Assembly (NCBI GenBank): GCA_965249815.1
Contig: CBDFMV010000003.1
Span: 2,790,001 to 2,854,000 of the forward strand
From: JAJAZB01 sp965249815
GTDB lineage: Bacteria; Bacteroidota; Bacteroidia; Cytophagales; Spirosomataceae
Direction of reading: 5' to 3'
DNA: 64,000 bases
A program made the position numbers and the translations under genes. A model generated the notes under the pieces. That model was not told the DNA's origin. It did no database searches and worked only from the letters and a program-made list of their open reading frames with translations. Position 1 is the stretch's first letter, and each line of letters opens with the position of its first letter. This document shows, one piece after another, positions 33,372 to 40,128 of the stretch.

Positions 33372-34316
33372 ATGGACAAACAGTACTTAGGCATCGAAAT
33401 TGGCGGCACGAAACTGCAACTCATGGTGGGCGACGAAACCGGCCAGATCAAGGACCGCGTGCGCCTCGACGTCCGGCGCGAGGACGCCGCCGAGGGCATT
33501 CGCGCACAAGTGGAAGAGGCAATTCGTGGTCTTTTGCAGGAATACCGCTTTCTGGCGGCTGGCGTAGGCTTCGGTGGGCCGGTCAATCGCAAAACGGCCA
33601 CCATCAGCACCTCCCACCAGATTGCGGGTTGGGCTGGTTTTGAACTCGCCGACTGGCTCGAAAACCTGCTGCGTTGTCCCATTTTTGCTGATAACGACGC
33701 CAATACCGCCGCGCTCGGTGAGTACCGGCAGGGCGCGGGACAGGGCTTTGAGACCGTGTTTTACGTCACCATGGGCAGTGGGGTGGGTGGCGGCATGGTG
33801 GTGAACGGGAGAATTTACCACGGAGCCGTGCCCGGCGAATCGGAAATCGGTCACCTGCGGCTCGACCGCCAGGGCACCACGCTCGAATCGCAGGCTTCGG
33901 GCTGGGCCGTAGACGCCAAAGTGCGCGATCTGGTGGCGCAACACCCCGATTCCAAACTGGCCCAGTTGGTGACTGAGGCCGGAACGACGGGCGGCGAAGC
34001 CCGCTTTTTAGGCCCTGCCCTGGAGCAGGCCGACCCGTTGGCGCAGCAACTTTTGGCCGAAACCGCCGACACGCTGGCCTTTGGTTTCTCGCACGCCATC
34101 CACCTGTTTCACCCCGAAATCCTGATCCTGGGCGGGGGGCTTTCCCAACTCGGCGATCCGCTCTGCGAGGCCATTCAGGAGGCGCTGCCTCCCTACCTGA
34201 TGGAATCGTTTCTACCTGGCCCGAAAGTAGTGAGCGCCCAACTCGGGGAAGACGCCGTACCCATCGGAGCCATGACCCTCGCCCGGCGGCGGCTGAACAA
34301 CCACGAGTTTGAATAA
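33372..34316 (+). CDS. ROK-family sugar kinase without the zinc-binding cysteines
   Basis: Predicted sugar kinase, 314 residues. ATP-binding GIEIGGTKLQ (7-16), FGGPVNR, catalytic D in FADNDANTAALGEY, and MGSGVGGGMV are as in ROK kinases. After GEIGH the family normally has CxCGxxGCxE; here the text is GESEIGHLRLDRQGTTLESQASG, with the histidine and glutamate but none of the cysteines, so no zinc site. That variation is known in some ROK kinases and does not by itself abolish activity. It lies between a HAD phosphatase and a SIS isomerase, which suggests joint action on one sugar. Confidence 0.88.
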   Translation: MDKQYLGIEIGGTKLQLMVGDETGQIKDRVRLDVRREDAAEGIRAQVEEAIRGLLQEYRFLAAGVGFGGPVNRKTATISTSHQIAGWAGFELADWLENLLRCPIFADNDANTAALGEYRQGAGQGFETVFYVTMGSGVGGGMVVNGRIYHGAVPGESEIGHLRLDRQGTTLESQASGWAVDAKVRDLVAQHPDSKLAQLVTEAGTTGGEARFLGPALEQADPLAQQLLAETADTLAFGFSHAIHLFHPEILILGGGLSQLGDPLCEAIQEALPPYLMESFLPGPKVVSAQLGEDAVPIGAMTLARRRLNNHEFE

Positions 34317-34320
34317 TGAC

Positions 34321-34382
34321 TGAATTTTGAATGATTGAATGACTGAATGTAAACCCGTTTTATTCAATCATTCAAAATTCAA
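34321..34382. repeat. Inverted repeat of GAATGATT words between ROK and SIS genes
   Basis: TGAATTTTGAATGATTGAA (34321-34339) pairs with TTCAATCATTCAAAATTCA (34363-34381). It starts four bases after the ROK stop and ends twelve bases before the SIS start. Because both genes point the same way, it would lie within the shared transcript. Confidence 0.78.
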
Positions 34383-34393
34383 ATTAACGCCCC

Positions 34394-34975
34394 ATGCAAT
34401 CCTACCTCACCGGCTACGTTCAGGCCCAGAAAGCTGTTTACGACGCTATTCCGCTCGACCGGGTGGCCGAACTCATCGAAAAATACCGCGAAACCCTCGA
34501 CGCCGACCGGCAAATTTTCGTGTTCGGCAACGGCGGCAGCGCGGCCAGCGCCTCGCACTTCATCACCGATTTGAGCAAGGGCGCGTCGGACAAACTGCCC
34601 AAACGCTTCCGGGCCAGTTCACTCAACGACAACGTGGCCTGGATGACCGCCCTCGGCAACGATTACAGCTACGACGACGTGTACGCCCGCCAATTGATGA
34701 ATTTCGCCCGACCCGGCGATTTGGCCATGACGATGAGCGTCAGCGGCAACTCGCCCAACCTGGTGAAGGCCTTCGAATGGGCGAAAGCGCACGGCGTGTA
34801 CACCGTGGCGCTGGTGGGTGGGAAACGCGGTAAACTGGCCGGGTTAGCGGATTTTAGCATCGTCATTGACGACACGCACTACGGCCGCGTCGAAGATGCC
34901 CACATGACCATCTGCCACCTGATTTGCTACGCGTTTATGGAGGGGCCAGTCCCCAAACCTCCAAAAGGGGCTTAA
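34394..34975 (+). CDS. SIS-domain phosphosugar isomerase (GmhA-like)
   Basis: Cytosolic sugar-phosphate isomerase, 193 residues, the size of sedoheptulose 7-phosphate isomerase GmhA. SIS motifs: FVFGNGGSAASASHF (43-56), SLNDNVAWMTALGND, MSVSGNSPNLVKAFEWAK, and near the end E-D-A-H-M-T-I-C-H (the E/H pair used by GmhA for catalysis). With the adjacent ROK kinase and HAD phosphatase, a heptose-nucleotide precursor pathway is conceivable, but a dedicated HldE kinase is not present here. The last residues PVPKPPKGA and the stop are encoded by the left arm of an inverted repeat. Confidence 0.88.
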   Translation: MQSYLTGYVQAQKAVYDAIPLDRVAELIEKYRETLDADRQIFVFGNGGSAASASHFITDLSKGASDKLPKRFRASSLNDNVAWMTALGNDYSYDDVYARQLMNFARPGDLAMTMSVSGNSPNLVKAFEWAKAHGVYTVALVGGKRGKLAGLADFSIVIDDTHYGRVEDAHMTICHLICYAFMEGPVPKPPKGA

Positions 34976-35018
34976 AAAAGTACGCAACGAAAAAGCCCCC
35001 TTTGGGGGTTGGGGGGCT
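34948..35018. repeat. Inverted repeat (CCCCAAAC / GGGGGTTGG) overlapping the SIS gene end
   Basis: Arms 34948-34973 and 34993-35018 match at about 20 of 26 positions. The left arm codes for the last eight residues of the SIS protein; the right arm ends two bases before the next ATG. It bridges the whole 45-base gap. Confidence 0.75.
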
Positions 35019-35020
35019 GT

Positions 35021-36595
35021 ATGCAAACCAACTTTTACTTTCTCCGCCAACTCACGCCCCGGCTTTCCGAAAAGCTGGTCGGGCTGGTGCTGGCCGAGTG
35101 TTTCAGTCAGGAAAAAGACGAGTTGGTGCTGGGGTTCTGTCCCGATGGCAAACAGTGGCGGCACCGGCGCGATTTTTACATCCGCGCCACGCTGCGCGGC
35201 GATTTTGCGGCCCTGGCCTTTCCCGAAGAATTCCGGCGGGCGGGGAAAAACTCGGTCGATTTGTTTTCCGAACTCCTCAACCGGCCCGTGATCGGCGTGC
35301 GGCAGTTTCTCAACGAGCGGGCCTTTGCCTTGCTGTTCGACGACGACTGGGCGCTGCTGTTCAAGCTTTACGGCAACCGCTCCAACCTCGTGCTCTTCCA
35401 CGGCGACGAAGCGGTGGATTTGTTCAACACCAAACTTGCTGCCGACGAAAACCTCAAACTCAGCACCCTCGATCGCCCGCTCGACCAAAGCCGCGCTGCG
35501 TTAGAGTGGGCGGGCGGCGATTGGAAAAAGCTGTTTCCAACGTTCGGGAAAGAAGTAAATCAGGCATTGACGACCGCGCTGGCGGGCGTGACGGACCCCG
35601 AAATCCGCTGGCAAACCGTGAACGCGATGCGGCAACGGCTCGAAAATCCCGCCGGGTTTTTCGTCAAAAACCTGGATTTTCAGTTGGTGCTGTCGCTGCT
35701 GGCCGAAGGCGGAGAAATCGTGCGCACTGAGACCGAGCCGCTCCTTGCCGCCAACGCGTTTTACTACGCCTACACCAAAATCAGCACCCTCGACCGGGAA
35801 AAAGGCGCGGCGTTGCGGCTGATTGCCAAACGGTTGCACAAAACCGATGCGTACCTGAAGAGCGTCTGGCAAAAACTGGGCGAAGTTGATTCGGGGGTGA
35901 AAGCCGAGGAAATCGGGCACCTGCTCATGGCCAACCTCCACGCCGTGCCCGACCGGGCCGAGGCCGTGGTGGTCCACGATTTTTACCGCGACCAGCCGCT
36001 CCGGATCAAACTCAAGCCCGATTTTTCGCCGCAAAAAAACGCCGAGGTGTACTACCGCAAGGCCAAGAACGAGAAGATTGAAATCGCCAAGTTGCAGGAA
36101 GCCATTGCGTTGCGCGAAACCGAGCGAACGGAATTGCAGCAGCACCGGGCGACCATCGAGGCGATTGAGACGGTGAAAGAACTACGCAAGTATTTGAAAA
36201 CGAATAACCTGGGTGAAGTGGACAACACGCCCGTGACCATCGACACGCTGTTTCGGAAAGTAATAGTGGACGGGTTCGAGGTGTTCATTGGCCGCAACGC
36301 CCGCAACAACGACCTGCTCACCACGCGCTACGCCCGCAAGGAAGACCTCTGGCTCCACGCCCGCGACGTGTCGGGTTCGCACGTGGTCATCCGCCGGAAG
36401 GCGGGGCATTCGTTTCCGAACCGGGTTATCGAGCGGGCGGCGCAACTGGCCGCCTGGTACTCCAAACGCCGCACCGACTCGCTGTGCCCGGTCATCGTGA
36501 CGCCGCGCAAGTTCGTCCGCAAAACCCGCGACCTGGCCGAAGGACAGGTCATCGTGGACAAGGAAGACGTGGTGATGGTGGTGCCGGAAGGCTGA
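35021..36595 (+). CDS. rqcH: NFACT-family protein (RqcH/Rqc2 homologue)
   Basis: Ribosome quality-control factor candidate, 524 residues; family members bind stalled 50S subunits and add C-terminal alanine tails. The N-terminal NFACT-N domain (about 1-200) starts NFYFLRQLTPRLSEKLVG. A coiled region (about 345-385, KNEKIEIAKLQEAIALRETERTEL) is followed by the NFACT-R domain (about 410-524) with GFEVFIGRNARNNDLLTTRYARKEDLWLHARDVSGSHVVIRR, a signature of the family. The usual DxR motif of NFACT-N is less obvious here. The ATG at 35021 is preferred because an upstream TTG start lies in the repeat. Bacteroidota members vary in N-terminus, so activity is inferred. Confidence 0.85.
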   Translation: MQTNFYFLRQLTPRLSEKLVGLVLAECFSQEKDELVLGFCPDGKQWRHRRDFYIRATLRGDFAALAFPEEFRRAGKNSVDLFSELLNRPVIGVRQFLNERAFALLFDDDWALLFKLYGNRSNLVLFHGDEAVDLFNTKLAADENLKLSTLDRPLDQSRAALEWAGGDWKKLFPTFGKEVNQALTTALAGVTDPEIRWQTVNAMRQRLENPAGFFVKNLDFQLVLSLLAEGGEIVRTETEPLLAANAFYYAYTKISTLDREKGAALRLIAKRLHKTDAYLKSVWQKLGEVDSGVKAEEIGHLLMANLHAVPDRAEAVVVHDFYRDQPLRIKLKPDFSPQKNAEVYYRKAKNEKIEIAKLQEAIALRETERTELQQHRATIEAIETVKELRKYLKTNNLGEVDNTPVTIDTLFRKVIVDGFEVFIGRNARNNDLLTTRYARKEDLWLHARDVSGSHVVIRRKAGHSFPNRVIERAAQLAAWYSKRRTDSLCPVIVTPRKFVRKTRDLAEGQVIVDKEDVVMVVPEG

Positions 36596-36609
36596 CGGCG
36601 CGTGGGCGC

Positions 36610-36654
36610 GGCGTGGCACGGCTTTGGGGCGTGCGCGGGGAGCCGTGCCACGCC
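36610..36654. repeat. Inverted repeat GGCGTGGCACGGCT / AGCCGTGCCACGCC
   Basis: Fourteen-base arms pair exactly (36610-36623, 36641-36654), and an outer TGACGG / CCGTCA pair at 36592 and 36670 extends the symmetry to the stop codon of the NFACT gene. The gap to the next gene contains nothing else. Confidence 0.78.
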
Positions 36655-36681
36655 TGACTCCGTGGCGGTCCGTCAACTCAC

Positions 36682-37877
36682 ATGCTCGCTTCGATGAACG
36701 AATTTCCCGAAAACCCCTTCCATTCCTTCTGGATGGCCGGTTACGAATGCACCGACCAGCAAAACGCCTTCGGCAACCGCGTCGATTTTCTGCCCCTGAC
36801 CGGCCACCTGCAACGCCTCGACGAAGATTACCGCGACCTGGCCCCGTTTGGCATCCGCACCGTGCGCGAAGGCATCCGGTGGAGTCAGGTTGAGAAAAGC
36901 CCGTACCGGTACGATTGGGAAACCGTCGGCGTGCTGCTCGACGCGGGCCGCGCCGGGGCATTCAGCAGGTCTGGGATGTGTGCCACTTCGGTTTTCCCGA
37001 CGATCTCACGCCCCTGCACCCGATGTTCGCCCGGCGGTTCGCGGCGCTGTGCCGGGCTTTCGTGGATTTTTACCGTTCCAGAAACCCCGACGGTGCGCTC
37101 ATCGTGACGCCCATCAACGAAGTGAGTTTTCTGTCGTGGCTCGGCGGCGACGTGCGCGGCACGTCGCCGTACTGCGTCGGGCAGGGGTGGGAAGTGAAGT
37201 ACGGCCTCATGCGGGCCTACATCGAAGGCGTGGCGGCGATGCGCGAACGGGATCCGACGGTGCGCATCCTGACCACCGAGCCGCTGGTCAACATGGTGCC
37301 CCCCTTCGGGGCCACGCCCGAACAGGCGCAGGCCGCCGCCGAAGCGCACGTCAACCAGTTTCAAGCCACCGACATGCTGTGCGGGTGGATGTGCCCCGAA
37401 CTCGGCGGCCGGTCCGAATTTCTCGACATCGTGGGGTTGAATTACTACTACAACAACCAGTGGATTGTCGGCTCGGGGGCGTTTTTGCCCTGGCTCAACG
37501 AACTCCCCGACCCCCGCTGGCGGCCCCTGCGCGACTTGCTCGCCGAAGCCTACCAGCGTTACCAGCGCCCCGTCGTGTTGTCGGAAACCAGTCATCCCGG
37601 CGAAGACCGACCGCGCTGGATGCGCTTCGTGGCCCGGGAATGCGCCGCCGCGCTCCGCCAGCACGTACCGCTGTGGGGCGCGTGCCTGTACCCCATCATT
37701 GACCGTCCCGACTGGGACCACCTCACGCCCTGGCACCGGTCGGGCCTGTGGGATGCCGCGCCCGAAGGCACCGTGTTGAGGCCCGACGAAACGCCGGGGC
37801 GGGTGCTCTACCGACCTTACGCCGAGGCGCTGCTCGAAGCGCAGGCGCTGGTGGCCGGGGCAGGAACCGGCGTTTAA
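36682..37877 (+). pseudogene. Clan-A glycosidase (GH1-like) gene with a one-base frameshift
   Basis: The reading frame from 36682 (MLASMNEFPENPFHSFWMAGYE) carries GH-A barrel text GIRTVREGIRWSQVEKSPYRYDW and then, after about residue 92, becomes meaningless. The homologous text resumes in the preceding frame as GIQQVWDVCHFGFPDDLTPLHP and continues to 37877. The shift is explained by loss of one base in the GGGG run at 36955-36958. Downstream motifs include the acid/base P-I-N-E-V-S and the nucleophile-like V-L-S-E-T-S, so the reassembled enzyme of about 398 residues would be complete. It could be a true pseudogene, a programmed or phase-variable site, or a sequence error. The substrate is unknown; a beta-glycosidase role is likely. 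Confidence 0.82.
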
Positions 37878-37901
37878 CCCAGATTTTCGTTTTCAGAAAT
37901 C

Positions 37902-38798
37902 ATGCTGAGTTTCGAACAAATGCTGCGGTTGGTGTACGACCGCCTGGATGCCTGGGCGAAAACCCTCGTCCGCAACGTGCCCAACCTGGTGGTAGCGGTG
38001 CTGGCGATGGTGTTGTTCAGCCTGCTGGCCCGGCTGGTGCGCCGCACCCTCACGCGGGCGCTCACCCAGGTGAGCGACAACCCCGGCCTGATCAACCTGA
38101 GCGCCACGGTGGCCGTGCTGGTGGTCAACGCCACGGGCGTGTTCGTGGCGCTGGGCGTGCTGGGCCTCGACAAAACCGTGACCTCGTTGCTGGCCGGGGC
38201 GGGCGTGATTGCGTTGGCCATCGGCTTCGCGTTTCAGGATTTGACGACCAACTTTATTTCGGGCACATTCATCGCCCTGCAACGACCCATCGAAGTCGGC
38301 GACGTGGTCGAGACGAACGGGTTTCTGGGAAAAGTGGTGGAAATCAAGCTCCGGTCGGTGGTGCTCGACAACTTCCAGGGGCAGCTTATCGAGATTCCGA
38401 GTAAGGAAGTTTTCCAGAAACCGCTCGTCAACCAGTCGCGCACCGGCCGGCGGCGCATCGAAATCAGCGCGGGCGTCTCGTACCTCGACGACCTCGAAAA
38501 GACCCAGCGCGTGGCCCTGAAGGCCATCCGGGCGTTGCCGTTTGCCCTGAAAACGCCGCCCGTTGAGCTGCACTACCGGGCGTTTACGCTCGACCACGTG
38601 CAGTTCGTGGTTTGGTTTTGGGTCGAACCCGCCCGCACCGACCCGACGAAGGCGCAGAGCGAGGCCATCAAGGCGCTCAAGCGGGCCTTCGACGAAGCTG
38701 AGTTGCTGATGATGTTCCCGCCGCACACCTTCGATCTGAAACGGCGGAAGCAGGAGGAAATGGTGCCGAAACCGGATTTGCCCCCGAAGGGGGCCTGA
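37902..38798 (+). CDS. MscS-family mechanosensitive channel
   Basis: Inner-membrane osmotic safety valve or small-conductance channel, 298 residues. Three transmembrane helices: about 28-48 (LVVAVLAMVLFSLLARLV), 66-86 and the pore helix 95-120 (LLAGAGVIALAIGFAFQDLTTNFISG), followed by the beta domain (about 125-180; RPIEVGDVVETNGFLGKVVEI) and the C-terminal alpha/beta domain. Size matches E. coli MscS. Its last codons (DLPPKGA) overlap a perfect 15-base palindrome at 38780, so the extreme C-terminus is repeat-derived. It is followed by a dispersed inverted repeat and a converging gene. Confidence 0.93.
   Translation: MLSFEQMLRLVYDRLDAWAKTLVRNVPNLVVAVLAMVLFSLLARLVRRTLTRALTQVSDNPGLINLSATVAVLVVNATGVFVALGVLGLDKTVTSLLAGAGVIALAIGFAFQDLTTNFISGTFIALQRPIEVGDVVETNGFLGKVVEIKLRSVVLDNFQGQLIEIPSKEVFQKPLVNQSRTGRRRIEISAGVSYLDDLEKTQRVALKAIRALPFALKTPPVELHYRAFTLDHVQFVVWFWVEPARTDPTKAQSEAIKALKRAFDEAELLMMFPPHTFDLKRRKQEEMVPKPDLPPKGA
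38780..38794. repeat. Palindrome GCCCCCGAAGGGGGC inside the last codons of the MscS gene
   Basis: The 15-base hairpin codes for the residues leading to PKGA and ends one base before the TGA. A comparable C-A-rich/G-rich arm gives PKPPKGA at the end of the SIS gene (34948 on). Confidence 0.7.
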
Positions 38799-38815
38799 AG
38801 AATTGTGTTTTACTG

Positions 38816-38873
38816 GTCACGCTGAGCCTGTCGAAGCGCGGCGTACCAAGCGCTTCGACAGGCTCAGCGTGAC
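38816..38873. repeat. Perfect 23-base inverted repeat (GTCACGCTGAGCCTGTCG type)
   Basis: Arms 38816-38838 and 38851-38873 are exactly complementary with a 12-base loop. It lies between convergent genes (MscS and Gfo/Idh). From memory, the same word pair occurs between genes in many unrelated bacterial genomes; this could not be checked here. Confidence 0.88.
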
Positions 38874-38878
38874 AACGT

Positions 38879-39976
38879 TTACCCCCAGGCCAATTCCACC
38901 CGCCGCCCCGTCTCCGCCGCCCGCACGATGGCCGTGATAATTTTCAAATCAATCAACCCTTCTTCGCCCGAAGCCAGGATGGGCGAATTGTTGAGAATAC
39001 TGTCGGCGAAGGCGTCCATCTGCCGGATTTGCTGAAATTTTGGCGTGGGAAATTCGATTTTCCCGTTGAACGCCGTGCCACTCGCGCCCGTGGCGTTGAA
39101 AGCGGGTTGCAGGCCGAACCACTGGTAGCCCGTGGTGGCGTAGAGCCTGTCCACGTAGGAGGTGTATGAGGTCGTGGAGTTGGAAATGGCCCCGCCCGGA
39201 AATTCCATCTGAAACACGACTGTTTCAAAAATATCCCTGAAAACGGTTGGGTCGCGCACGTAGCCCTGCGCCGTGACGGCCACCGGGAGTTCGCCCACGG
39301 TGCGGCGTGCGCCCTGAATGGCGTACACACCCAAATCCATGATGGCCCCGCCGCCGCCGAGGGCTTTGTTGAGCCGCCAGACTTTCGGGTCGGCCATCGA
39401 AAAGCCGAGGCTGGTTTCCAGCATTTTCACCGCACCGTACACCTTTTCGGTGCCGAGGCGGCGCACTTCGAGGTGGTGCGGCTCGAAGTACAGCCGGTAG
39501 CCCACCGAGAGCTTGACGCCCGCTTCGCGGCAGCCGCGGATCATGCCCTCGGCTTCGGCGGGGTTGAGCGCCATCGGTTTTTCGCAAATCACGTGTTTGC
39601 CCGCCCGCGCCGCCCGGAGGGTGTACTCGGCGTGCAGCGAATTGGGCAGTACCACGTACACCACGTCGATGTCGGGGTTGTTTTTTATCGAATCAAAATT
39701 CTGGTAGTTGTACACGTTCTGCGGGGGCAGGTTGTACTGCTTCGCCCAGGTTTCGGCTTTTGCGGGGGTGCCGGTTACGATGCCCGCCAGGCGGCAGAAC
39801 TCGGTTTCCTGCAAGGCGGGGGCCAGTTGCAGCGTGGCGTAGTTGCCCAGCCCCACCAGCGCCACGCCCAGCTTACGGGGTGCGGACTGGGCCGTCAGGC
39901 GGGGGGTCAGCAACGCGGCACCGGCTCCGAGCGAGGCAGTACGGAGAAAGTCGCGACGGGAGGGAGGCGGCAGCAT
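38879..39976 (-). CDS. Gfo/Idh/MocA-family oxidoreductase, Tat-exported
   Basis: NAD(P)-dependent sugar or cyclitol oxidoreductase, 365 residues. A twin-arginine signal (SRRDFLRTASLGAGAALL) begins at the chosen ATG 39976, so the enzyme is periplasmic like glucose-fructose oxidoreductase. The Rossmann motif is VALVGLGNYA (about 37-46), followed by VVYVVLPNSLHAEYTLRAARAGKHVICEKPMA with the family E-K-P. C-terminal sheet text GGGGAIMDLGVYAIQGAR is typical. The upstream in-frame region lacks protein character. Substrate unknown. It diverges from a T9SS cargo gene. Confidence 0.92.
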   Translation of the reverse strand: MLPPPSRRDFLRTASLGAGAALLTPRLTAQSAPRKLGVALVGLGNYATLQLAPALQETEFCRLAGIVTGTPAKAETWAKQYNLPPQNVYNYQNFDSIKNNPDIDVVYVVLPNSLHAEYTLRAARAGKHVICEKPMALNPAEAEGMIRGCREAGVKLSVGYRLYFEPHHLEVRRLGTEKVYGAVKMLETSLGFSMADPKVWRLNKALGGGGAIMDLGVYAIQGARRTVGELPVAVTAQGYVRDPTVFRDIFETVVFQMEFPGGAISNSTTSYTSYVDRLYATTGYQWFGLQPAFNATGASGTAFNGKIEFPTPKFQQIRQMDAFADSILNNSPILASGEEGLIDLKIITAIVRAAETGRRVELAWG

Positions 39977-40128
39977 CGGGAGAAATTTTTTGCGGGAAAT
40001 CCAGCGTTTTTTCGCAACGGGTCGTCTAAGATGGGCAACGCGGCGGTGGAAATAACGAAGTTTTGGTTGAGCGGAAGTTGCTATCTTTAACCCGCTTTTT
40101 CTCATCAACCCGCTCGCTCGTCGAACGC

